Part shown: positions 34,536-46,064 of the stretch, piece by piece
Layout: the number at the start of each line of letters is the position of its first letter
Position numbering within the stretch: the stretch's first letter is position 1
Source: Gaertneriomyces semiglobifer
Lineage: Eukaryota > Chytridiomycota > Chytridiomycetes > Spizellomycetales > Spizellomycetaceae
DNA: 64,000 nt
Direction: 5' to 3'
Assembly: GCA_025558075.1 (NCBI GenBank)
Contig: JAHLKF010000014.1
Location: 248,001-312,000 of the forward strand
Notes under the pieces: model-generated
What the model was told of the DNA's origin: nothing
Databases searched by the model: none
Seen by the model: the letters and a program-made list of their open reading frames with translations, nothing else
Position numbers and translations under genes: made by a program

Positions 34536-35146
34536 CAATGAGGAAACAAAAGTCTGGCAAATTGTACAGGTATTATTGTAAATAAAGTTACCCGTCTGAA
34601 AGTAAATTAAGATGTGAGTGGGTGTTAACCACAGTAGTCTACTGACTGAAGTGCTTGGCTGGGTGGTTTCTAGTGCTATTCTTAATGGAGCACATGTACT
34701 CGTTTGAAATTCTCAGTTTTCTACTTGACCACAGGACGAGGGGGATCATTCTGAAAATATCTGCCTGACATGCGTGGGACAGATGAGAATCAAGCGCACG
34801 TACAAACCAGTTCATTACCGATTTGTTACAACGAGTGAAGTTGGAGCAAAGTGGGTTAACGCACCTTGCTCCAAAGTCATTCTTTTGCGGTGTGAGCTGC
34901 CATTTTGACATAACAGCATCCTTGTCGGAGGGAATCAAACCTCTCGTACGATAATGAGCTGATAATGCTTGGCTTCCGCGGGGGGGTCCAAGATGCGTGT
35001 ATTCGCAGGGCTTGACACACACGCGTTCTAGAACTGGAATTGGAACTCGCAACGAGAATGTCAACAAGCACTTTTTGTTCTCGTTTGCTATTTTACTTAA
35101 AGCTTCTCGCCGACGTGAGCCATTAATCCTTGCAGGCACATACACA
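34536..35146. other. Spacer with TFIIIC gene 3' end and EHD promoter
   Basis: It contains an AATAAA about 46 bases after the TFIIIC stop. A minus-strand frame across 34639-35208 overlaps the EHD first exon and lacks coding character. Nothing else was recognised. Confidence 0.45.
34581..34586 (+). terminator. Polyadenylation signal AATAAA
   Basis: Canonical hexamer 46 bases downstream of the TFIIIC subunit stop codon on the same strand. Confidence 0.55.
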
Positions 35147-37289
35147 ATGGCCGAAGCACCTACTCCACCAACGCTTCCAACGCGGTCCATCAAGTACGTT
35201 GGGGACATTATCTTTCTACCAGCATCGTTCTTTCTTCCAGTCTATTCGCTCTAACTCCTTCCTCATTGTCCGGTTCGTTATAATCTTTAGGCCACCACGC
35301 GTTAAATCCGGGAAACTGTCGCCCTCTGGGTCCAGCCACTCCATTTCCCCATCGTCTGCAAAGAGAACGAATGAGTACGCGGATATTGTCGATGGACTCA
35401 AAAAGATCTATCGGACCAAGATACGGCCATTGGAGATGACGTATAACTTTGAGCAGTTCCATTCGCCGTATTTGGTACGTGTATCAGCGTGTGCGGGTTC
35501 TTGAAAGGTAGTTTCGGTCTCTAAGATTGGTGGTATCTAGACGGATGCGGATATTGAAGCGAAACCGATGGTGTTGCTTGTGGGACAGTATAGTGTTGGT
35601 AAGTGTTAGCTGTGGGGAGCGGGAGAGGTGCATATCTGTTTCTTAGTGAGGTAACTACAATTATTTCTGATAGGCAAATCGACCTTTGTTAAGCATATTT
35701 TGGATAGAGAGTACCCGGGGATGCACATTGGACCGGAGCCGACCGTGAGTAACTGATCAATTAATCAAGCCGCGCTTTTGGGAGGACCATCCAACTCATG
35801 TAAATCATGTCCATTCTTCCTTTTTGTGCCGATGTAGACAGACAGATTCGTAGCCGTCATGTCAGGCGATGAACGTATCATTCCAGGAAATGCCGCGGCG
35901 GTTACCACAGCCATGCCATTTACCGCACTCCCACGTTTCGGATCCGCTTTTCTCCAGAAATTTCAAGTTTCCCTCGTTCCCTCTGCGGTTCTCGAAAACG
36001 TTGTTCTGATCGATACGCCCGGTATTCTTTCTGGCGAAAAACAACGTATTGGGCGATCGTATGATTTCACGGCTGTCATTGAATGGTTTGCAGGACGCAG
36101 CGACCTGATCCTGTTATTATTCGATGCGCACAAGTTGGATATCAGTGATGAGTTCAAGAGAGTCATTTCGAGTTTGAAAGGAAACGATGAGAAAATCCGT
36201 GTAGTCTTGAATAAAGCGGACATGATATCCGGTCAGCAATTGATGAGAGTCTATGGCGCCTTGATGTGGAGCCTTGGGAAAGTTTTGCAGACACCCGAAG
36301 TGATGAGAGTCTACATCGGCAGCTTTTGGGACAAACCCCATCAGCACACGGACTGCTCCGAGTTACTTAAAGCAGAGGAATCGGATTTGTTGAATGATCT
36401 GAAACAGCTACCCAGAAACGCGGTGGTTCGGAAAATCAACGAGATCGTGAAGCGTACTAGACAAGCTAAAGTCCATGCATTGATTGTATCGCATCTCCGA
36501 AAGGAGATGCCAGGGTTCTTTGGTAGAGATAAGAAACAGGACGTGCTATTGATGAATCTTGAGGCGGAGTTTTTCAAGTTGCAACAGCTACATGGGCTTA
36601 CACCTGGGGATTTCCCGGACCCCGACAGGTTTAGGGAAAAATTAGGCATGTTCAAGATAGAAAAGTTCGCGAAGCTGGATAAAAAGATGCTGGCGGGTGT
36701 AGACGAAGCCTTGGGTGTGGATTTTCCCAAACGTAAGTACACCTGTGCCGCTAGAACTTGCGAGCTAACTCACCAAACTACCACCGAATCACGCTAAACG
36801 TTTTCTTTGATCCGCTTTTGAAAAACAGTCATGTCACACTATCCCACCACCCAACCCCAAATCCCATCTATATCCCAGAACCCATTTTCCGGCGACTCAC
36901 CCTCTACGAGCTCTCCAAACCCGTTTGCTACGCCCGAAATCTGGAACTACAGTACCATCGACCGCCGACCGTACCTTGAACAATTCCGGTCTGTGGCAGG
37001 AGTGGATAATCGCGCTTCAGGCGCTGCGGTGAAGCCGGTTTTAGAGGCCACGGGATTGGATATGACTACGCTGGCAAAGGTGTGGATGCTGGCAGATTGG
37101 ACCAAAGGTAAGTGACGTCAAGTGAATAGCACTGGGGAGTGGATGGCATTAACGTTGCGAATTGTAGATGGCTACTTGGATTCGGATGAATTTTGTGTGG
37201 CCATGTATTTGTGTGATGTAGTCACAAGAGGTTGGGGAACACTTCCTGATGTTCTGCCCCCGAGTATGATACCCCAACGTAGGATCTAA
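35147..37289 (+). CDS. EHD-family membrane-remodelling ATPase
   Basis: Seven exons (35147-35193, 35291-35474, 35541-35598, 35674-35744, 35838-36732, 36829-37107, 37168-37289) give 551 residues, the usual EHD length. A spliced P-loop GQYSVGKST (about 92-100) is followed by GPEPTTDRF, IDTPGIL (switch/G3) and NKADMI, and then the helical region typical of EHDs. A C-terminal EH domain (from about 455) includes an EF-hand-like loop DGYLDSDEF, restored by the last splice, and LADWTK. EHD proteins oligomerise on membranes, bind NPF-containing partners and drive tubulation in endocytic recycling. The protein itself also contains NPF sequences just before the EH domain, which could allow self-association. 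Confidence 0.95.
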
Positions 37290-38031
37290 AAGGCCGTCGC
37301 AGCTGATTCTCTTGTACCTAACCTAATACGTAATAATACAAACATAGTAGACTGTACTGGTCGTTCTGCTCGTTCCCCCCCTAAACTTCCCCCCCCCCCC
37401 CCCCCCGCGTGTGCGTGCGAAGCAACACGCTGAACAGCAGCGGACTTTGCATGACATAATCCGCCAACCCTAACCCCAGCAGCGGGTCACTGCCATTCAA
37501 ACACGAACACGAACCAACACACATTCGATTCGTCGAACGACGCCAAAGCCTTTTTGAAAACCAGCGACAGGGAAATACCTTTGTTTTTACTTGGCACCAG
37601 TACCAGCCGTAGCGGGGACAAGGTTATCACTTGGCTGCCACAGAGAGTATCAGTGAATTAGGCCGTTTGTGTATTTGTGGGGCGGATAGAAACGCGGGCT
37701 GAACTGGACTGATCTGATTGCAGGTGGGTTTCTTGAGTTTGAACCGAAGCTAGGAGGTGGCCGGACAGACGTCAATGGAGGCGGATAGGGATGAACAACC
37801 TTTGGAAGAGGTGGTTGTCGGTGTCCGGAGATTTTTGAAGGAGTCAGTGCCACCGTCGTGCTCGTTTGCGGGAAATCTACGACACGCTGTCGCATTGCGG
37901 GACAACTGCCAAGTAGTGATGACTTTATACTGACAGACGTCGTCCTTTCTTTGCAGTAGAATTGACGGGTTGAACACCATCCGAATAACCACTCATTCCA
38001 ACATCTTACCTTACCCGTCAAAGCATACAAT
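37290..38031. other. Spacer with poly-C tract, Rab1 upstream region
   Basis: It includes an 18-base C tract and GC-mixed sequence leading to the Rab1 gene. No coding frame was supported. Confidence 0.45.
37389..37406. repeat. Poly-C homopolymer (18 bases)
   Basis: Uninterrupted run of 18 C on the plus strand, with another C7 run just upstream, about 100 bp after the EHD stop. Its length may be subject to sequencing error. Confidence 0.85.
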
Positions 38032-38880
38032 ATGAACCCCGAATAGTAAGCATGCGTCTACAAGAGCTTTCCGACAACCCGGGTTATTTATGATTCTACT
38101 CTCCCTTGGTACATAGCGATTACCTTTTCAAACTTCTTCTCATTGGAGATTCGGGTGTCGGCAAGAGTTGTCTTTTGCTGAGGTTTGCGGATGATACCTA
38201 TACCGAGAGTTATATCAGCACTATTGGTGTGGACTTTGTAAGTACTTGGGTGTGATGAAAGCGAACAGTAGAGGATTGCGAAATAAGCGGAGTTGAAATT
38301 GACTGCATGTCCGTTTTTTGCTCCACAGAAAATCCGCACCATCGAGCTCGAGGGCAAGACAGTCAAACTTCAAATTTGGGACACGGCCGGTCAAGAACGC
38401 TTCCGCACGATCACCTCATCTTACTACCGCGGCGCACACGGTATCATTGTCGTGTACGATGTGACGGACCAAGAAACGTTCAACAATGTGAAACAGTGGT
38501 TACAGGAGATCGACCGGTACGCTTGTGAAGGTGTCAACAAGCTTTTGGTTGGGAATAAGAGTGATTTGGAAGGAAAGCGGGTTGTGGAATATGCAACTGC
38601 CAAAGAGTTTGCGGATGGGTTGGGTATTCCGGTTTTGGAGACAAGTGCAAAGAACGCGTTGAATGTGGAGCAGGCATTTTTGACGATGGCGAAGCAGATC
38701 AAGGATAGGTGGGTGTTCTCTGTTGATGAAATTAAGGTGACCAATGACCGGCGATGCTGATATCGTGTGTTATGATACAGAATGGGAAGCTCTGCGGCTG
38801 CAGCTCCTGCCAACAAAGCCAACATTCAGATCAAGCAGGGACAAGCTGTGAACGCTCAGCAAGGAGGTGGTTGCTGTTAG
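38032..38880 (+). CDS. YPT1: Rab1/Ypt1 small GTPase
   Basis: Four exons (38032-38045, 38117-38237, 38329-38708, 38781-38880) give 204 residues. It reads [22 protein letters not shown] (P-loop 15-22), an effector loop ending [29 protein letters not shown] and ETSAK, and ends GGGCC for double geranylgeranylation. These match Rab1/Ypt1 rather than Rab8 or Sec4, notably the [14 protein letters not shown] effector loop and the C-terminus. Rab1 controls ER-to-Golgi vesicle tethering and early autophagy. The first coding exon is only 14 nt long, as is common in fungal Rab genes. Confidence 0.96.
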
Positions 38881-39054
38881 CTTGCCCAATTGTTGTTGTG
38901 TTTCTCGTCCACTTTTGTACTGTACGTTGGGAGGGAAAGCTATTCCAGAGACGTAATAACATATACACCTCATTTTTGCAATGCCATCATCATCATTGTA
39001 TTTCCTTTCTAATGAAATGATACTTGAACAAAAGGTCATAGAAGAACTGTGCGA

Positions 39055-39711
39055 TTAGAGACGAATGTCGTAACCGTCGTCGGAAGAGAACGAGTTCCTG
39101 CCGAACCACAGGACCATGCTCGAGAAGAATATCATGACGTTTTGTACGATGATGGAAATCCCGAGGTATAGCGAGTCACCCTCGTAGCCGGGGAGGATAT
39201 ACTTGAGGCACAAGATGGCAGCAGCCCCACCTAAAGCCCCCAACGCCATAGAGACACCCAAGAACGCACACCCACGGGCTTTACCCGCTACAGAGCTCGA
39301 AGACGCAAAAGAGGAACCACCAGCCCAAGAATCCTCAGCATCGCCACTCAGCATGTGCTTATCGATGAGGTTCACAATGATGAGGGAGATGGTGGAGAGG
39401 AGACCGGGGATCCAGTCTTCAAAGCGGACAGTGACGGGGACGGGAGGTTCCCGTGTGGCTGAGAAGAGAATGCCGTCGAAAAAAACCCACCAGGCGACGG
39501 CGAAGAGCGTGCCGGAGATGTACCCGATGATTTGTGAGCGAGAGGGGATGTATGGCGATTGTGAAAGGGAGGCGAGACAGTTGTGGAGAGCGGGAGGAAG
39601 AACGGTTCGTCTTCGCGAGCCGGAAGAGTGGGAAGTAGAGCGTGGGATGGTGTTTGTATTTGTGGAAGGGGTCGTTGGAGAACCGAGCGAGAGGGGTTGG
39701 TAGCGAGGCAT
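39055..39711 (-). CDS. TMEM50/Vps68 (UPF0220) membrane protein
   Basis: An intronless gene of 218 residues. Four hydrophobic helices are visible: around IIGYISGTLFAVAWWVFFDG, after PGLLSTISLIIVNLI, in FLGVSMALGALGGAAAILC, and in ISIIVQNVMIFFSSMVLWF near the C-terminus. The first helix with AWWVFFDG and the pattern of the last two are characteristic of the TMEM50 family, which includes yeast Vps68, an endosomal protein acting with Vps55 in late endosome to vacuole traffic. The N-terminal 55 residues are Ser/Thr-rich and longer than in animal TMEM50. It is convergent with Rab1 (175 bp between stops) and divergent from the CoA-transferase gene. Confidence 0.88.
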   Translation of the reverse strand: MPRYQPLSLGSPTTPSTNTNTIPRSTSHSSGSRRRTVLPPALHNCLASLSQSPYIPSRSQIIGYISGTLFAVAWWVFFDGILFSATREPPVPVTVRFEDWIPGLLSTISLIIVNLIDKHMLSGDAEDSWAGGSSFASSSSVAGKARGCAFLGVSMALGALGGAAAILCLKYILPGYEGDSLYLGISIIVQNVMIFFSSMVLWFGRNSFSSDDGYDIRL

Positions 39712-40542
39712 TTCTGGTCCTTTTGTTGTGCGATCGTATAAACAAATGTGATTCTGCTGAGATTGTGAGCAAAGAATCGCAGAGGATGTGCGCTGATTAC
39801 CACCTTACCTAGTGTTCAGTGCTGTTGGTGTGCAGTGGCCTTGCACTTGGACGGGGACGTTCCATTGTCAATTCAACGTTGACGGTGTTGAGTTTTGCGT
39901 AACGCGTATATGTGAAATTTATTACTCATCTGCTATTTAAACTGGTGAAACTTTCAAAACTTTCATGAAGAAAATCCTTAAGTGGAAGTGATATGTTTCG
40001 CCATGGAAATTTATGTGCCGTGGAAGAGCAACGAGTCTTTTGTACCCAAGCGAGGCATTGTCAAATGAGTGAAGAAGAGTAGATCTGGAGTGGCATGAAT
40101 GGTAGCGAGCGGTGAGACTGGTGGGATGTGCTCTTCAAATTCAAATACACGTTTGGTCGCCCGCCGTTGTCGTTCGCCGTCCAGATCCATACCCAACGCG
40201 TTGCATCGCCGACGGGGTCAGATCATCACACTGCAACGCAGGCATTCGTAGGACGGAGTCAGTTAATAGAAACCTTCTGGGTGTGTTGTCCTTTCACGTT
40301 TTCTATTCAACACTGCAGTGTATTGGTCTGGTAACCAGCAACAGCCACTTGTTCCGCCGTGTCTTCATCTCAGGCACCTTCCGGCTACCCACCATCTTAT
40401 GATACTGAATCTCGCTGCTACGATATAAGGAGTACGAAGCGCAATCTACCCCTTCTCTCGTTTCCAGCTGGTGCCACTAGTTCCTTGTGCGTCGAGCCGT
40501 GATCTGCTACCTGCCTCGCCAACACCTAGATCGGTATCCGCC
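39712..40542. other. Divergent spacer (830 bp)
   Basis: Shared upstream region of the TMEM50 (-) and CoA-transferase (+) genes. A minus-strand frame of 59 codons (40190-40011, starting MDLDGERQRR) has plausible composition but no support beyond that. Nothing else was recognised. Confidence 0.4.
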
Positions 40543-42205
40543 ATGTTATCCGCGAGAGTACCTCGTTCCATCACTCTCCCTCTTCGGCACTACCGCCAGT
40601 CCAAGCGTACTTTCCTCACCCGTCCACGCACACCAGCCATCGTCTGCAACTCGGCTGAGGAAGCTGTCTCCCACATCAAAGATCATTCCAGGATCTACAT
40701 CCACGGCGTCGCATGCACACCCACCGTGTTGTTGAGGGCTCTTGCCAAAAGGGCTCCCGAGCTGTCCAACGTTGAGTTCAATCACCTCCATCTGGAAGAG
40801 GTCAATCCTTGCATGGAAACGGGGAGTGATGCGTTTTACACGAACCATTTCTTCATTGGCGCTAATGCTCGGAAATCGGTTGCTGAAGGTAAGTTGATAG
40901 AGTTACAGGGAAGAGCTTGGACGCTAAGGAGTAGTTGAAAGTCGAGATACCTTGGTGAAGACGAAGAATACCGCCTCCTACCTATCGAGACCAAAGCATG
41001 AAGAACACTAACCAAACAATTACCTATAGGCCGAGGAAGTTATCTTCCGACGTTTTTGCACGAAGTACCAAAGCTCATGCGCACAGGACTCCTCAAGCCC
41101 GACGTTGCCCTCTTGAACCTCTCGCCGCCGGACAAGCACGGCTACTGCTCTCTCGGTGCCGAAACGGCTGCTGCTTACGCCGCTGCCGAGACTGCGGAGA
41201 CCATCATTGCCCAGATTAACCCCAACATGCCGCGCACCCACGGACAAACCTCCATTCACATTGATGACGTTGACTACGCCATCAACGTTGACGTCCCCAT
41301 CTCTATGTCACACGCTCCCAGAGAACCAACGACTGTAGAGACCGCCATTGGCAAACACATTTCTGAGCTTGTTCCCGACGGTGCGACGCTCCAAATGGGT
41401 ATCGGCGCAATTCCCAACGCTGTCCTAAAGCAGCTCACGCGCCACAAGAACCTCGGCGTGCACACGGAAATGTTTGCAGAGGGACTCATTGATCTGATGG
41501 AACAAGGGGTCGTCACCAACTTTGAGAAAAAGTACCTTCGTGGGAAATTGGTCACTTCATTTGTCTTGGGAGGTCCTCGCGTGTACAACTTTGTCGATGA
41601 CAACCCGACTGTATACTTTTTGGACGCGGCCATCACGAATAACCCGACTATCATTGGAACCAACCCAAAAGTCACCGCAATCAACAGTGCGCTGGAAGTG
41701 GACCTCACGGGTCAAGTGTGCGCCGATAGCGTTGGGTTCCGCATGATTTCCGGAGTGGGTGGTCAGGTCGATTTTGAACGCGGTGCGGCGTTGAGTGAAG
41801 GAGGTGTGCCCATCATTTGCCTTCCAAGCACTACCAAAGATGGGAAGAGCAAGATTGTCCCTGCCATTTCGTACGGAGCCGGAGTGATCACCACCCGTCA
41901 TCGTAAGTTGAACCGCATCCTTGTCGTTTCAATTCCAACTCGTAATGATTTTACTTTTCTTTGCAGACGTCCACTGGGTGGTCACTGAATACGGAGCTAC
42001 CTACCTATTCGGCAAATCACTTGTTCAACGTGCCAAGGCCCTCATTGACATTGCGCACCCGTCTCACAGAGAGGAGCTTGAGCGCTCCGCCTTTGAGAGG
42101 TTTAACATCAAAACGTGGGAATTGGGGTTGAAGGGCAAGAAGGTGAATGCTGCATTTGCGAGGGATAAGTTGGGCACCAGTGAGAGGCTGGATGTGGGAC
42201 GCTGA
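40543..42205 (+). CDS. Mitochondrial acetyl-CoA hydrolase/CoA-transferase
   Basis: Three exons (40543-40888, 41030-41902, 41967-42205) give 485 residues. The N-terminus MLSARVPRSITLPLRHYRQ is a basic, acid-free mitochondrial presequence. The body has LLNLSPPDKHGYCSLG, QMGIGAIPNAVL, LGVHTEMFAEGLIDLM and HWVVTEYGATYLFGKS. These are the signatures of the acetyl-CoA hydrolase/transferase family, in the branch with bacterial 4-hydroxybutyrate and butyrate CoA-transferases rather than the longer fungal Ach1. Such enzymes move CoA between acetate and another acid through a glutamyl thioester. In anaerobic or parasitic eukaryotes related mitochondrial enzymes act as acetate:succinate CoA-transferases; that role here is only possible. 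Confidence 0.9.
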
Positions 42206-42473
42206 GGGAAAGTAGTGGAGATCACGGACGAACATGGAGAATGCCAGATCGCATTGTAGTGCGGGCTTAGCTATTATTTCTCTGTTCTTCTGTTCGGCCT
42301 ACTTTTACGTATTTTCCCACTTTGAGTCGAATCAGTATCATGATACCCACGATGATCAAAAGAGCAATTTGTCTTCCATCCTCATTCAACGAAACGGTGG
42401 TGACGCTGATTAGCCCAATCAGAACAGCTCGGCCAACTTGAACCATATATCCAAAATGTTTATCATCGCATTG

Positions 42474-44624
42474 CTACCCTCCGTGTTTCACCTCTCTTCC
42501 GCGGTATCCGGTCGTTTTCTCGTTTTCGGCCATATTCTCTTGTTTCTTCACATGCTCACGCAATATCCATGCCTTCAACTCCGTCTCCTTCAATATATCA
42601 ACCTTGCGAATAAAGAAATACTGCGGATCCGCGTGTGGAGAGTCCACTGGGAAGTGGATAGAATCGGACATATGAAGCCAGTCGGGATGTGCTCCGCGAA
42701 ACCGAACAAAGCGTTTATTGGTGGGCGCGATACGGTCCGAGAAAGGAGAGTTGAGGGCGACTAAGCGTGCGACAAGAAAAGAGGGAAGCCCGGGAAGGAA
42801 TGTGAGCCGCACAAACGAATGGACGAGAAGGGCCGTATTCATGGACATTCCAAAAAAAAGTGACCTGTTTCTGTCGTTTTTTCACTACTTACTCCTCCGA
42901 ACTATGAATGGGTATTACTCACCGGTACAAAACCAGCTTTCATCTGGGATCCATGTGTGTTCGTAGAACGCCAACAACTGCATGGCGTCAACGTTGTGCG
43001 TCGGCGAACGCAAGTATTCGATGAACCCTCGCGTGAGGATCATCCATTGGTGTTGTTTACAGATTTTGTAGTTGGGAAACGGAAGGGGTGCGAGGCCCAG
43101 AGAGGATGGATGTTGTGTGGAGAAATCGGGGTGGGGTCGTGATGTGAGACCGAAATGGGGTCGAAACAGGCGGGTGGGGAGTTCATCTGTGTTTTCCCAA
43201 TTCATTGAAGGGGTTGTTTTTGGAAGGGAGGGAGAAGAAGGAAAAGAGGGTTTCTTTGTGAATGTCCATTCTTTTGTTTGTATTGATGGTCAGATCGTTG
43301 AACAGGCTGCATACACACTTACTTATATCTCCCATTTTCTGAATATGCTCCCATCCTCTCCACTTGTATCCTTCCCGTTCCAAACTCTCATAAATCTGTT
43401 GGGAGGTCCGCAACGGCCAATCATGACCACTTAAATTGATGACATACTTCCATTCACCCAAGTCCAAAAGCTCAAAGAATCCCGAAAGCTGCATGTGGAC
43501 AATGGAAACGTGGCCCCAAAACGCATTGTATCGCGTTTGGGAGAGATGGACATTAGGAGAGGGATATTGGAGGAGGTAGGTTGTAAATCTTTCGTGGAGG
43601 GGGCTCGATTGAAGAGAGATGTGAATGAGGAAGAGCGCGCTCGTGTCATTCAGGGACCGAATGAGTTCGATTGATTGAGTAAAGGTGCCGGGATCATGGA
43701 GAGTGAGGAGGTAAGCCATTTGGTACTTCTTTCGGGAGTTGGGAGGGGTGCGGAGGTTGACGTTCGGGTCGGATGGGCGATTGGCCGGCAGGGAATTGCT
43801 TTTAATGGCGGGCATGATGGGTGCGAAATATTCAATGGAGTCGAGTCGATGTAGCAACGGCACCGTAGACATATTGACAAAGGGATTTGCGGCTTGGATG
43901 GCATAATAGCAAGCGAATCGATGTACATCCTAGCAGATATATGACCATCCCGCCACATATGCATTTGAGAAATGTTCCCACCCATTCACCCGGCTAAAAT
44001 GGTTGTACTTACCATTGCAACAAAATCCCGATTAAGGTTCATTGTTCGCTCTTCCAATGCCCTGGCTTTCTCGTCAATGAATGATACCAGCTCGTTTAGA
44101 GTCGGGTTGCGGTCGGAGACTGTCGCGTTCCAGTCATGGATATGTGTGAGAACATCGATGGTACTGTTGTTTAGTATAGGACAGTGAGAAAAGGAGTGAA
44201 GACGGATGTAACGGTGTGCAGAAGTGAGCGAAAGATGGTGGGAAAGCAGGGGAACGAGAAGAGGAGGCGACGGTGGGGAAGGAGAAGGAAGCGGCGCATG
44301 ACACGTTGTGCAGGCTTGAGTTGGGCTTTCTATTGAAACGGGTATCGGCTGCGGTGGATACCCTGCCTCAAGCCTGTACGACCGTTCCATGAGACAGGAC
44401 ATGAAGGTTACCAAAAATTCCACATGCTGCATCCACCCTCCTGAAACAGGTGATCTTTACCTTCTCCCTCTGTTCATCTCCAACCACAAACCAGACATCA
44501 GCGCGAACCAACAAATCCCGATACAACACAGTGCGAGCAAACAGAACCCACGGCGCGTGAGGATGCGAGAGCAGGTCCGTTGAGTTGTCATGATGAGTCG
44601 AATGTCAGAGCGCTTTGTTAACAT
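42474..44624 (-). CDS. GT14-family glycosyltransferase (xylosyltransferase-like)
   Basis: Five exons (44624-44461, 44373-44013, 43929-43323, 43186-42923, 42760-42474) give 560 residues. A single N-terminal helix (GFCLLALCCIGICWFALMSGL) follows basic residues, giving a type II Golgi protein. The catalytic part has YLLTLHDPGTF, the YNAFWGHVSIV region, YVINLSGHDWPL and, across a splice, DESWFCTVALNSPF, then FVRFRGAHPDWLHMSD. These are the family 14 signatures shared by core-2/I-branching enzymes and xylosyltransferases; D/E in the DES motif is the catalytic region. It probably adds sugar to secreted glycoproteins in the Golgi. In-frame stops at the first intron and alternative sites at the fourth were resolved by motif continuity. 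Confidence 0.85.
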
Positions 44625-45317
44625 CTTTGCTGTGTGGTGCAATGTGTCCTTATATTCCCTCTTCTTCTAGCAATGGCTGGATTAAATACCAGTTCTGCGA
44701 CAGTGTATTATGAGCATATTTCGAAAATTGGACAGTTTCATCTGCTTTTCTCACCATTCACCAAACAGGCATCAGGGACTGAGGACGAGAACAAGGCCGA
44801 ATAAGCCCTAATTCTGTCTCTTTCACTGTGAGCGAGTTGCTGCCCACTGAGAAAATGGAGCGCGGGAGTGTGATAGTGCATTGACAGCTTTGAATTGACA
44901 CGGTCGAAGCCTTTGACGCGTTGGCAATGCCAGTGACAAACAATCGACTGCGAGGATAGACCTGAGCATGAGCATATAACGAAGCATGATGGGTTCAGCA
45001 ATATAACCACCTAGCCGCTAAATGTTAACTCTCGTGGTTCCATTCCAGGTATGTCTGAATGTCATCATTTTGAGTGTCAAATGAAGGTGCGCGAGGTCAT
45101 ATATTGTGCAATACATGTATATTGAGGTACTTCTTATTTGATGTAGATATTTGCAGACCCTTGTGTGCTCATACGTATGCGTGATATGGCACGATGATGG
45201 TATAACTCCTACTAAAGTGGGCCTAGCATGTGTGGTTGGTGGGTGACTATGTGAGAGCGCTTCAACAGACGAAAAGTAAACAGCTAACATATGCTTTGCG
45301 GCCGCAAAAAAAGGCCA
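44625..45317. other. Spacer (690 bp)
   Basis: Between the GT14 start and the stop of the secreted orphan, both on the minus strand. No coding frame with recognisable content. Confidence 0.4.
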
Positions 45318-46064
45318 TTATTCAAATCTGAACTTGTAATTAGCGCCGTTCTCAGGATCCCACTTTCCATCTTCATTCACAACCGCCACTGCAAACAAGC
45401 AAAGCGTAAGAGCCCGAGAGAGGTGATCAACAACGATTGGAAAGGCCACGGGCGGTACGAGAAACACTTACCAATAACATCCCAGGCGTTCACCTTGGAT
45501 CCATCCATGGCGTAGTAGAAGATGTTTCTCTCCTTCTGCGGAGGGAAATCCCAGTACCAATCCACATTACCACCCTTTTCCGGGCCTGGCAAAACTGGAA
45601 AGTGCTCCGCAATGGGGCAGACAGGGTATTGAGGAGAAGGAGTCCAGTCGGGTGCATCATTGACCGTGCGCCTATAACACATGTGAACGTTTTGAGGAGC
45701 GCCGATTTCCCGAGGTACGTTGCGCGAAATGTCGAAGAGGTCGCCAATGGAGTTGAGGGATATATACGCATTCAGGGAGTCGTTCGCGGAAGGAAGATTG
45801 CCGGTGTAAGTGACTTGAAGACGGCCCCAGTTGTAACCGCGGTTGAAGGTACAGACTTTGACGGGGCCGGATGTTTGACATTGCTACCCAAAGACATGGA
45901 CGTCAGTAGAGCTGTCAGCTGCGGTTTTCTGACGTTGAATATGACCCTACCGTGCTGAAGACGTAACCCGGCGGATAGAAAGACCGGTTAACAAGAGGTG
46001 CGGCATTTCCAACTGTGCTGGCTACCAGGTATGAGATGGCGAGGGCGAGGAACGATAGTTGCAT
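45318..46064 (-). CDS. Small secreted protein, unknown family
   Basis: Three exons (46064-45951, 45883-45472, 45388-45318) give 198 residues with consistent phases. It starts with a clear signal peptide (MQLSFLALAISYLVASTVG). The mature part has four cysteines (CQTS, VCTF, MCYR, VCPI), two potential N-glycosylation sites (NRS, NDS), and a Trp/Tyr/Gly-rich half with VDWYWDFPP and FYYAMDGSKVNAWDV. The composition suggests a compact beta-rich extracellular domain, perhaps carbohydrate-binding, but no family was recognised and this is inference. The intron positions are well supported by GTAGGG/TAG and GTAAGT/CAG borders. Confidence 0.72.

Noticed and set aside
34639..35208. 189-codon frame on the minus strand
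   Set aside because: It overlaps the EHD first exon and promoter, has no recognisable motif, and its start falls inside a coding exon of the other strand.
44374..44460. In-frame TAA early in the GT14 gene, possible pseudogene
   Set aside because: An 87-nt GTAAAG...ACAG intron removes it in phase, and the rest of the protein is intact.
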